Positions 11,336-21,489 of a stretch of DNA of 64,000 bases are shown here, in pieces. Source of the stretch: Miscanthus floridulus (Eukaryota; Streptophyta; Magnoliopsida; Poales; Poaceae); the NCBI RefSeq assembly GCF_019320115.1, contig NC_089593.1:34083977-34147976 (forward strand), in the 5' to 3' direction. The notes below the pieces were generated by a model. It ran no database searches. It was not told where the DNA came from and worked only from the letters and a program-made list of their open reading frames with translations. A program made the position numbers and the translations under genes. Every line of letters starts with the position of its first letter. Within the stretch, counting starts at the first letter, position 1.

Positions 11336-13138
11336 TGTAGCACCCAGTTTTAAGAACAAAACCAGATACGCACCATATGTGAGCCCAAGATGTCAAATCT
11401 CACATATAGCTACAAATAAGGGTAATGTCAAAAGACAATGCTCAATATATAACGTACTTAGTATAAAGAATATAACCTTAGATAGCAAACAATAGAAAGA
11501 CAACTCCAATCCTTGGGTGAAGACTCCAATTCCACAGAGACAACTGACTAGTTGATCACAAGTCTAATTCCTCCAAACTCTAGCAATCTGGTACCCATCC
11601 GAGATTTTTATCCAAATATGGGAAAAATAAAGCAAGCATAAGTACATGTCATACTCAACAAATATAACATGGGGTTCATGAGGCTCATAAGGCTGACACT
11701 AGTTTAACTGCGATTAGCTTTTAATGATCACAATTTTAGCATAGGAGTAGCAACAAGTTTATCTCAAGCCCATATAAACACATGATCAGGTAAACATGAA
11801 TAATGAATAGCATAAATAATTAATCATTAGGGAGCATCTTTATCATCAGTGTTCATCAGTGTTCATCATCATTAACCATTAATGATCATCTATTCCGTAA
11901 ATGTTCCAAGGCCGCTCGTGACCGTGAGCACGGCTGATATACCAATTTTACACTCTGTAGAGATTGTACACTTTCACTGTGAGTCATGATTTACCATTTC
12001 ACCCTATGTAGCTAATCTCTTGACCCACTTCCAAGGAAGGTCGGCAGGGTTCACTATGAAGCCTTTTAAAGGTTCGTCTAACAAGTTAGGGCCATTAGAT
12101 TCACTCGGCAAATAGATATAGGAACCCCCTATCGAATGGCACGATTCCATCACAGCTATACACATAAGAGTAGAGGTTGTCCTATACCTGATTCGGCAAG
12201 CTATTCTTACGCCAATAAAGGTAACCACTAACAAGCTAGAAAAGGTCCTCATACTGAGCTAAAGCTAGAGCCATATAGCCCTCACAGTTGTACTGTAAGT
12301 CCCGGATGATCACTTACAGATAAGTCCTTAGGGAGAGGAATCTAGAGCACCATAAAACAACCCAATGCTCTAGTCTCCTTGTTCCATGTTGCTAAAAAGC
12401 ATCTTTTAGTGTTCATTGCATAATCCATTAGTCATGTTACAAGATCATGGTCTTTGATTGAGCACTAGCATTATACTACCCAATGCAATACCCCATAGGT
12501 ATCAATGTATAAGATATCAAATAACTAGGATATCCTTAGTGGCAGTCAAGGTAGACACATGCAATATGAATTAAGTGATTAATGGTGAACAGGCAACAAG
12601 GATGGTCCCATGCTATACTTGCCTTAAAACACCAATCCGTCGGTAAGCTTTAATCTTCAACATTCTTCTTCTTCTTGATCACCACGTATATCTTACTGAC
12701 TAGACGTAATCATAAAGCACCACACAAGCATCCATACAATCATACATGAAGCAAACAATAGAACTAAATCAAAATAGTACATCAATCATAGAAAAATAAG
12801 TAAAAGAGTTCGAAACACGCTTCTACACATCGCTACGAACACATAGTCGTAAGAAGCACTCTAATCGGAGCTACGGTTGAAAAGATACAACTACCAAAAG
12901 ATCTACTCATAAAACTATTAGCTCCATGTGTTTTAATTATATAAAAACATATATAAGATATTTTATAGACACTATAAATTAAGTCAAATTTAGGTTTGAA
13001 TTATAATACTAAAGTAAAACAAATCATATTTTATTTATACAACCTAGTTGCATAATTATTAATCAAGATATGATTTCAACCATGAAATTTCAGAAATAGT
13101 AATATAATAAACACCATTACTAACGCGTAGATCTCATC

Positions 13139-13363
13139 GCTATGAATCTAACGCAACTTGAATGGGCTCAAATGGAGTTAAAACGTAGAAGATATGATTT
13201 AAACAATATTTCCTTTAATAAAATAATAGATTAAATATAACCTCAAATTTTAAAAGTTAAAAACCTACTTAACAGTAGTATGGACATGTAGATTATGAAA
13301 TTATGAACCTAACGCAATTTGAATGGGTCAAATCGGAGTTAAAACGAAAAAGTTATGGCCTAA
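13139..13363. repeat. ~60-bp direct repeat inside the solo LTR
   Basis: A block at about 13141-13202 (core CTAACGCAACTTGAATGGG) recurs, diverged, at about 13308-13363. The copies are roughly 160 bp apart. Likely internal LTR duplication; no function seen. Confidence 0.6.
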
Positions 13364-13893
13364 ACAAATCTAGTGGCAGAAATGTAAATAGCTGAAAACG
13401 TATTTTCAATCTAATCGACACAAAGTACGCTTTCAAAAGAAGAAAACAGAATCGAGGAAAACATTTTGGACTGCAGGTTAAGTCTCAAATATTTATAAGG
13501 GCTCTTTTGCAAAATACCAAGACGAAGGGGTACCGGCCATCCTCGGACGTCGGATTAGATATGGGCGGTGGAGATTAAATCAGGCTGATGAGAGGGAGCA
13601 TGGCCGGCCGAAACAATAAAGCCGGCGCGGTGGCACGCCATGGCCAGCATCGGCAAAGCCCGGAACATGACCTACGGTGCACGATTTTCGATGGGAAAAG
13701 CACAGAGTGGAAGAGGAGGTTGAGGCGAGCTCACCTAGGGATACCTCATCGACGGAGAAGGAGCAAGGTGGGCGCTGTGCTTGGCTGGCGACGGTGGACG
13801 GCAACGCGAGCTCGCTAGGGCAAAGGCTGCTCGGCGAAGGTGGTTGCGGGTGCTCTAGGGCAGAGTAGGGAGGTAGCGTAGGGTGCGGCTCGG

Positions 13894-13902
13894 CTTATAT
13901 AG
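13894..13902 (-). promoter_or_regulatory. Candidate TATA box of the solo LTR
   Basis: Minus strand CTATATAAG in a GC-rich context, about 775 bp from the inferred LTR 5' end at 14672. Prediction from sequence only. Confidence 0.4.
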
Positions 13903-14672
13903 GGTCGGGCAGCGTAAGGTGCAAGCTACCGAGGGGGAGGCGTCAAGCAGCCGAAAATGAACACCGGAGAAGGAGTCCGGGTTTGGCATGGTGGGGAAGA
14001 AGGAGCGTTTGACATGGGGGCCAGGCGCATCAGTGGAAGGAGGCGGGGAGAAAGGAAACAACAGCGTCGGCATGGTTGGGCCGGCTAGCTGCTGAGCTGG
14101 GTTGCGGAGGGCGCGGAAGGGAGTAGGCGCGAGTGGGCCGGCAAGAGGAGACGGGCCACGGCCACACGGGACGAGAACGGGCCACAAGCGAGGCAGGCCG
14201 TCTGGGCCAAAAGCAGGGGAAAGGGAAAGAGGGGAGGAGAGAGGGTTTTCTCTTTTTTTTTCCAAATCCTTTTCTAATTTGTTTTAAAAACCAAATTCAA
14301 ATGTAAACCAAATCAAATTCGAATATGTTTCCAAATATACATTTTCAACTTAACTAAAAGTGAGAAATTTTAGTAAGTTCTCTAAAAATAAATTTTACAA
14401 CCTTTTATATTCTTTTATTTTCAGATTTTCTTTTACTTCAAAGCCATTCCTAATTTTTTTCCAAAAGCATTTTGAATGTTTTCAATTTGAATCAAACCCA
14501 CTCAACCAAATAAATCAAATGCAAGGGCATGTATGCACAAACATGTTGCTAAACCTTATGATGAATTTTTAATTAAATGAAAATTTTATTTTCCTATATT
14601 TTATAAGCACAAAAATTCTAAATTAAATCTTTTTAGCTCTATTTCCAAAAATTCAAATTTTAGGGTGTTACA

Positions 14673-14677
14673 CTTCT
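14673..14677 (+). repeat. Target-site duplication, right (CTTCT)
   Basis: Matches 11331-11335. Confidence 0.9.
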
Positions 14678-15303
14678 CTCAAATCTGTTAAAATAGTCTC
14701 AACAAGGTTCGATAAGCCTCTATGTCAGAAAAACCACATTTATTTTGTAGATCCACCATTCATTGCCAAGAAAGAAGATCCTGGCCGCCCAACAATTACA
14801 TGCTCAATTGGCCCACATGTCTTCCACAATGCCTTCTGCGACCTTGGAGCAAGCATCAACATCATGTCCAAGGTAACATATCATAAAACACTAGGTGGAA
14901 CTTTGTTGACTTCACATTTCTGACTATAGATGGCAGATCAAACTTTATGAAATCCTGAGGGATTTGCCATGGACATCTTGGTGAAAATTCGAGACACGTA
15001 AGCCACATGAACTTCATCGTTCTAGACAAGGGCCATAATGAGGAAGTGCCCTCCTCTCAGGGAGACCATTTCTTAACACTACAAATGCAGTCTTACACAT
15101 GGGATCAGGGCATGTTAGCTTTCATATTCAAGGGCAAACAATGAGATGCCCATTCAATGGGTTTAAAATGCATAAACATGTTAAAACAAACCGGCCCAAG
15201 AAACAACCACGTAAAGGGATCAAACAGGTATGGCATGTAGAAGCGTCAACATCCACATCTACTTCTCCAGACACGAATGTACCTCCATCAAGCAAAAAGT
15301 GAA
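14678..15303 (+). pseudogene. Athila-like gag C-terminus and aspartic protease
   Basis: Continuation of the gag frame after the solo LTR. Readable features are FVDPPFIAKKEDPGRPTITC, IGPHVFHNAF and the protease active-site box CDLGASINIMSK at about 14837-14872, with the catalytic Asp in DLGAS. It continues into a region resembling VSFHIQGQTMRCPFNGFKMH and a Ser/Thr-rich tail ending with TGA at 15300-15302. Internal frame breaks lie between 14880 and 15100. In autonomous Athila elements RT would follow. Here the coding sequence simply stops. Confidence 0.8.
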
Positions 15304-17459
15304 AGGAGAAGAGTCCTGCTCGTTGGACTTTAAAAAGGTGAGTCCTTACCGAAGGTAAATCGGTAGTTATCCTTCGTATTTATGATTAGATAATAAAACT
15401 ATAATAATAATTAAAAAAATCTTTGGTTCTCTTATTCACCATTCAATGTCTTTGCCTCTGTTGGATGAATCTTATTTATCTTGTCATGCTTCCTTTCTCT
15501 ACACTGGTATGTTTTGGTTTGGGGGTTGGTCATACATCTTTTAAATTAAGCATGATGCTTAGGTTAATAAGCCTGCCTTAATCAAATTAGACATGGCGTC
15601 TAATTTGATCTTTGAACTAAAACTGCTATTGTAGAGTTTGGTTGATCATATGGACTGACACTTGCAAGAATTTATCAACTTCATGAGGGTAAGTCTTTGA
15701 GATGACAACTGAGATGAAAACTTGTTTGGTAAACCTTGATTAAAATAATAATAATAATAATAAAGATAATAATGATGATAATAATAATAAAAACTTTTGA
15801 CCCCAAGTATGGTTGTCTTGTTATCTTGATGGCACCTTAAGACAAGCTTGGGGGGAGCCTCCTAGCATGCTCAAAAGGAGGCCATGAATCACAAACCAGG
15901 CTACAGCGTCCACCAGCTAGCAGCGTTTCTTGCTGAACCGCGGACTGTGAGTCTGGAGCTAGCTTGGGGGAGGACTCCCACAGAGGTAACTTGTATCTCA
16001 CATTTCTTTTAGTTATTTTATTATCTTAAAAAATAATGTGATATGACCAAAAAATGATTTCCACTCTCATATGTGACTTAAGAATGTTTAGTTTCTCTCT
16101 TGTTGAAATGATGAATAGTTGCTTTGTCTGTAATTCATCCGTGCCTAGGCTGTAACTTAGTATCCCCTAAGATTTAAGTGTGTTGGCTAAAAATATCTCA
16201 TCCTAAAAGCTTGACACTTGTGGATTGCAAAAGCATGATCCTTTTCTAAGTTGTTGCAAGTTATGATATGGTAAATAGAATATGCTATGACTTTATTCTA
16301 AGAGAAACTTGACATCCGGAGTTTTCATCTTAAAAATGCTAAAATCAAAAGTTCCTCAATGATTATGAATTCCTACCATGGCCATATGACATGATTCAAA
16401 TTCAAAACCTTAGTCATATGCTACTTATGTTCATATTGAGTTTTGTCAAATTGTTGTGACCCATGTAGAGATTCTAGTCATGCACCCATGATCAAGATTT
16501 ATGTACACCCACAAAAAAACAGGCTTTTTCCGTCCACCAAAATAAACACTCCAATCATTTATCATCAGTCTTTCTCTCCAAAGTTTTCATATTCCATAAA
16601 TAAATATGGGGCTATGCTAAAAAGAGAGAGACGCATGAAGCACTCAAATTAGCAAAAGAAAAAAAGAAAAATGGAACACATGAAGGTTCCAAAGTATTAA
16701 AAAAGAGAGAGAGCCCACACTTCTAAGGCAATTATTCAAAAGAGAGAAAGTCATGATCAAAGGAGTTTCAAAAATATTAGGATTAGAAAAAAAATATTCC
16801 ACACACTTGCATATCTTGATCAAAGTGTATGACTTGCATCTCCTTGGATCCGGTTTTTGACTTAGCAATATATGTGATATAAGTATGCCTCTCATTCATA
16901 CCTACCTAAAACCCCACTCAAAGCCTTTTAGAGATAGGATGAAAAGAAGGTAAAATAATCAAATGCCTTGGTGAGGATCACATACACATTGAGCGATCCA
17001 ATGAATCATTTGAGGAAATTACATTTTATTTTTCCAAAACTCATAAAACCTCTAGATAGAAGGTTGATCAAAGAATAAATGATTGGTAATTCTATTAAAT
17101 TCGTTCTATCTTACAACCGCCTAAGACTTGGAAAAGCAATAAGCCCCACAGGGATTAAGTTAAAAGGGTGGATAGAATGCCATCTTATTTAAATAAAGGA
17201 AGAATACTTTTATATAGGCAAGGCACATGTAAATTATATTTGTCATTGTAGCAACTACTGATCTACATCCAATAACTTAGCTTTTTTGCTTGAGACGAGC
17301 AAAGGTTAAGCTTGGCGGATCTTGTTGGCAGTCTTTACCGATCAAATCTGACCGCCAATTAAGACACAGAAAGAGGAGAAATAAGCAATCTTAAACACAT
17401 GCATTTACTATTAACCAAGTTCCATATGTATTTAGAGAACATTATTTTGTAGGTCACAA
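15304..17459 (+). other. Non-coding 3' internal region of the Athila-like element
   Basis: No RT, RNase H, integrase or envelope-like motif can be read in any frame. It contains a TAA/ATA microsatellite at 15743-15791 and two purine-rich motifs, GCTTGGGGGGAGCC near 15846 and AGCTTGGGGGAGGA near 15961. Such motifs are frequent in Athila 3' regions. The remainder is AT-rich with no supported feature. Confidence 0.55.
15743..15791. repeat. AAT/ATA trinucleotide microsatellite
   Basis: Mostly uninterrupted ATA units with GAT interruptions. Confidence 0.9.
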
Positions 17460-18497
17460 ACACAAATACATGGAATAAATCACCAAAAGGCACTTTCCAA
17501 CGCTGATTTGCGCAAAGCAACATGGGAGACGCCCATCAACTCAATTCAAATTGGGCAAAAACCCATGAAGCAGTGATCCATGACCAGCCCAAGTCCTACC
17601 ATGCAAAGGCGGCGATGAGGAGGCGCAGTCAAGGGGCGACCAGTCCTAGGGGGCGGCCGGCCACCTACTGGCGCGCCTCATCCCATCCTTCGATAGGTGG
17701 TGGCATGGCTCCATGCTAAGGCAGTGCAACCCGGGGAACTTTATGCTTAAACAATCATATAACTTATATAATCAAAATTAGAGCTAAGTTGAGGTGACGG
17801 TTCATCGTTCTGTCAGGTGTGCCCAAGTTCTTTACCTGTTGATCCATAGGGTCGGGGACTCGAGGGGATTTGCGTAGTTTTTATATATGCAAGCGTGGTG
17901 CTTGGGTATGGAGAGACAGGTGAATGCATTGTCCTTCTCTCTGGTTGAGGGGTAGGTGGCAGGTGGTCGCAGCCCTACCCATCCTTCGTAATCCCCCACG
18001 TTTAATTAGGGTGTAGGAGTCTAAATTTTCACATGAGGTTGCTGGTAGACCAATACTCAGTGGCCTCCCGTCCTGCTTCACACTTATCCCTAAACCTAAT
18101 TATGTAATTTGTATGATTATCAACTAATCTTTGTATGACTACAGTGCACCAATGCCTGCTCGACTTAGGATTATTCTTTTATCCTTTCTTTTCTATTTTA
18201 TCCTTTGAGGAATGCCAAGTGTGTGTCCACTATCTTGGAATTACTATTCTTACACCTGTTATAAGCATTGTGTACTTGCAAGCATTATTATTGAAGTTCA
18301 TTTCCATACTAGACTCTTAATGAAATCCCTTCCTTTGAGAAAATATAAATAATGATACCCTGAATACTTCCGGGCTAAATGCTACAATGATAGCTCCATG
18401 CGCTTGTGGATAAATATCCAAAATTGTTAAGGAACTATCAAGGCTATTTCTTTGTAGCATGGCTACACATTAGTTATGTTGCTAAGAAGTACCAACA
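17460..18497 (+). repeat. Athila-like LTR, copy 2 (left edge uncertain)
   Basis: The right part (18134-18497) matches 8337-8699 and ends at ACCAACA. The left part has no partner in the window because copy 1 is truncated there. It holds GC-rich U3-like sequence (17600-17720) and a candidate TATA box. The true left end, a TG dinucleotide, and a target-site duplication were not found. Confidence 0.45.
17880..17889 (+). promoter_or_regulatory. Candidate TATA box in Athila-like LTR copy 2
   Basis: TTTATATATG located after a GC-rich stretch and before the region shared with copy 1. Prediction only. Confidence 0.35.
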
Positions 18498-18506
18498 AGG
18501 TATTTC

Positions 18507-18524
18507 TGGTGCTATTGCTGAGGA
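18507..18524 (+). other. Athila-type primer-binding site, copy 2
   Basis: TGGTGCTATTGCTGAGGA, 9 bp after ACCAACA, equivalent to 8709-8726. Its presence downstream of what should be the 3' LTR means that another internal region starts here. Confidence 0.55.
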
Positions 18525-18570
18525 TGGATTCAAACCCCGTACTTAGTGGCAATGTTAAGAAATACCAACA

Positions 18571-19310
18571 CTTGTTGGTGCCCCCATTTCTAGGGGTAAG
18601 ATTGAATTGTTCTTGATCTCTCATCCCCTTTTTGCTGATCTATTTAATTTTGTAGTGGTGATCACTCAGGCGCCGCTCGGGATGCCCAATCGATAGTGCA
18701 AGTGGCTTCCTCCTCTGACTCCTATGATGGAGATGACGTGTGGTTCTTCCGTCATGAGTGGAATGTGGTGGTCGACCACTATTCTAAGACCACCTAGCAT
18801 AATGGGCAACTGGAGTTTGCCCTGAACATCTCCCAAGCCGCCCTCTCCACCAAGGAGGCGGAAGCGAACATGGCCCGGGTGCAACTAGTGGAGTGGGATG
18901 CCAGGGTCACCGATAAGATCTTCAATCATCTCGGTTTCCTTTGATGCTCCCCATCTTGCAAATCTTCTAACGGTTTCTTGCGTTCCTTCATTTTCAGCCC
19001 TGACGGCGCAACTAGAAGCCCTATAGTTGGCGACAGGCGACGCCTCTCATGCCCTGAACGCCCGGGGCAACACTCTAGAGGCTTGCCTCCAAGATGTTCC
19101 CATGTGTGCTAGGGAGGTGGCCCTTCATGGAGTCTGTTGTGGTGCTGCTATCACCCTAGCAATAGCCTAGGTGCGCTTGGGTCATGACCGGAGGAGGAGA
19201 ACCCCGATGACTACCAGGACCTAGTGGATGACTTCGAGGGAGCCAGCGCTACTGTGGTGAACATAACCTTGGCCAAGGAGGTTGTGAACAATGTCTTCCT
19301 TGGCCCATAG
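18571..19310 (+). pseudogene. Intron-containing accessory gene, copy 2 (decayed)
   Basis: Collinear with the gene at 8773-9546. The first intron is 18596-18655, with the acceptor now TTTGTAG. The second intron's donor has GT changed to AT at about 18913, while the acceptor TTTTCAG (18991-18997) is kept. Codon 1 of the SSDS segment reads CAA GTG, showing that the TAA in copy 1 is secondary. About 30 bp of the last exon are missing near 19185. The final TAG is at 19308-19310. Each copy is broken in different places, so they decayed independently. Function unknown. Confidence 0.58.
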
Positions 19311-20159
19311 TTTGTAACTAGGGGTTATGTTTAATAAAATTTCTTCTGCACCTATTCTTTGTACTTTTGGCTTTGAGCGTCTCTTTTATTGTCGTTAATT
19401 CCCCTAGCGATAGCCTTTGGATCGATAACTTGAAGTATTCACCAAAGAACTCAAACTTAGGTCCTCTAGTTGATCCAAAAATAGCCAATTAGACTGAATC
19501 AACTAACCTCCTATTGTCGAGTCATCTAGGGTTGAAAAATGAAACCACATCAAATAACTTCCTTCAAAAATCCATGGTATAGATCTTGAGTGATAATGCG
19601 GTTGCAGATATGGTGTCATCTGGTTAGCTGCAATCTGAGTGGTTTTGAACCTGTAAGCTTCAACCCCGCCGCACTTGGTGTAAACATTCTAGCCAATCCA
19701 CCTCCTATATAAATTTTCATCATTCATCGATCAGCACCCTAGCGATTCTTTCTACTCTTTGGAAACTGGCTTCTAGCAACCGTCTTCGGTTGAGTCATCC
19801 TTGGAGCCAATTTTGGGGTTTAGATGGCAACAAAACTGCACTGAACAAACTTTTTTTTCTAGCCCAGAACCAAACAGGAACGTGAAATTCTAGAAAAATA
19901 GAAACTCTTCTGTCCAACCGCTGCTTTCTCATTTGGCTACGTGTGGCCTTCTCAATTCTTGGAATGGCCTCTCCCTTTGATTAACTACACTTTACTTTGA
20001 CACGGCTCAATGAACCTACCCCATGTCATCCTTACCCATAAATATACCCCAAGGGGATGGTCGAAAGGTCACATCTATGTTTGCCTCTGCATTTGCCATT
20101 GCACAACTCTTTCTTCTTCTTCCTTAGACTAGAAAAACTCGGTCCTTAATCCAAGAGCA
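19311..20159 (+). other. Flanking region with possible promoter of the downstream gene
   Basis: 19311-19628 is the shared 3' flank of accessory gene copy 2. From 19629 the sequence is unrelated to copy 1. It includes AAATATACC near 20041, about 120 bp upstream of the ATG at 20160, a weak TATA-like candidate. No coding sequence seen. Confidence 0.4.
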
Positions 20160-20996
20160 ATGGAGGACGGCAAGTGTCCTGCTGGTGACATCCCAGAGGA
20201 GGATCTCCCTCTGCGCCAGCGCCTCTGCATCCTGCGGTATGTTTAAGTTTCATCCCCAATCTTCTGATAATCATCTAAATTTGGTAACCTTACTTCGCAG
20301 GAACATCACCCGGGTCACCATCCAAAACCTTCTGGCAAGGTTTAAGGCCCAACTAGCGGTGCCCGCAGCTTCCTCCATTGACTCCACCAATTCATACGAT
20401 GGAGACAACGCCTAGCATTACCTTCATGAATAGGATGAGGCGTTGGGTCGTCACTGGGAGGCAACCCAAGAAACTGAGCGCCTAGAGACCGCCTTGGCTA
20501 CTTCCCAAGCTACCCTCGCTGCCATGGAGGGGGAGAGTAGCACCGCCCAGGTGCGGTTAGTGGATTCTGATGCTAGGGTCGTAGGTAGGATTCTTAGAGG
20601 AGATCTGGTCTCTTTATCATTTTGCTCTATCGTGTTCTTCTTGATGACCTTTTTTCTTCTCATTTTAGCCCTGACGGAGGAGTTAGAAGCCCTTCAACTA
20701 GCAGCGAACAATGTTGTCAGGCCTCTGAATGATCAAGGTGACCTGGGGTGAGTCATCTTCATGACATCCCCATGCGCACTGGGGAGATCGCCCTCCATGG
20801 TGTCCACCATGGGGCCGTGGTGGCCTTGATGACCGCCCAAGTGAACTCTAGGCATGAACTTCGGTGGCTCCAACCTAGCTTCGCCAGCGGAGATGACCAT
20901 CATGATCTGGTCGAGGGCTTCACTGGGCATGCAGATGTTGCCGTAGATGCTTCTTTGGCCAAAGAAATTGTAAACAAAGTTTTCTTTATCTAGTAA
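20160..20996 (+). pseudogene. Diverged third relative of the accessory gene, with its own first exon
   Basis: Three exons are readable. Exon 1 (20160-20236) encodes MEDGKCPAGDIPEEDLPLRQ and more. Intron 1 (20237-20300) runs from GTATG to TTCGCAG and splits an Arg codon. Exon 2 (20301-20585) encodes ITRVTIQNLLARFKAQLAV, the SIDSTNSYDGD motif and a helical LETALATSQATLAAMEGES segment. Intron 2 runs from about 20586 to 20668 (ending TTTTAG). Exon 3 encodes LTEELEALQLAANN, ALHGVHHGAVVALMTAQV and a C-terminus ending TAG at 20991-20993. Two in-frame TAG codons in exon 2 (first at about 20413) and a frameshift near 20748 inactivate it. Intron positions match the other copies, so all derive from one spliced gene. 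Family function unknown to me. Confidence 0.62.
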
Positions 20997-21489
20997 TTTG
21001 TACTTAGGGATTCAACTTTGAATAAAACAACCTACTTCCCTTATGTTGATCTCCTATCTATGAATGCCGTCGATGTTTTTCCTATATGACTTGCATCTTT
21101 CATTTTTATTTTTGCATAATAGGCGATGCGTACCGCATCAGCTTTTGCCTGTTTGGCTGAGCTTAAGATTCTTTATTTTTGTTCTAAAGGTGATACTCTA
21201 TTAGTACCGACTGTTAATCCTAGCGATGATCCAAAATCAATCAAACTTGAATAATAACCTTAATCACCAAAGCTTGAAATCTCATAACGAACAATTACTT
21301 TCAAAATAGTCAATGATGATTCAAGTACTAAATCTTTCATGAAAACTCAAGAATCATTAGACGTCAAGCTCTTACAAAGTGTTGTGCAACTAAATCCAAA
21401 TTTGACTCTTTAAAATAGAACGGCTACATTTTGATGAACTAACTCATAAGAGCAATATTTAGCTGTTCCATAACCACCAACTAAAGAAG
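20997..21489. other. Spacer, no supported feature apart from a 3'-UTR-like signal
   Basis: GAATAAAAC near 21019 could serve as the polyadenylation signal of the preceding gene. The rest is AT-rich with no motif I recognise. Confidence 0.4.

Larger units (their letters stand above)
11336..14672 (-). mobile_element. Solo LTR, 3337 bp, of a Ty3/gypsy element
   Basis: Begins TGTAGCACCC and ends GGGTGTTACA, an imperfect terminal inverted repeat with TG...CA ends, flanked by CTTCT on both sides. No gag, pol, PBS or polypurine tract lies inside, so it is best read as a solo LTR left by recombination between two LTRs. Minus-strand orientation is inferred from the TGTAACACCC start common in grass gypsy LTRs and from a TATA box in a GC-rich segment. 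GC-rich open frames at 13580-14265 lack domains and look like LTR composition, not genes. It interrupts the Athila gag-pro coding region. Confidence 0.88.

Noticed and set aside
13580..14287. Pro/Arg-rich open frames in the solo LTR
   Set aside because: Same compositional effect within a non-coding LTR; no domain recognised.
15304..17459. Possible envelope-like gene downstream of the Athila protease
   Set aside because: No open frame of useful length, signal peptide or transmembrane pattern could be read there.
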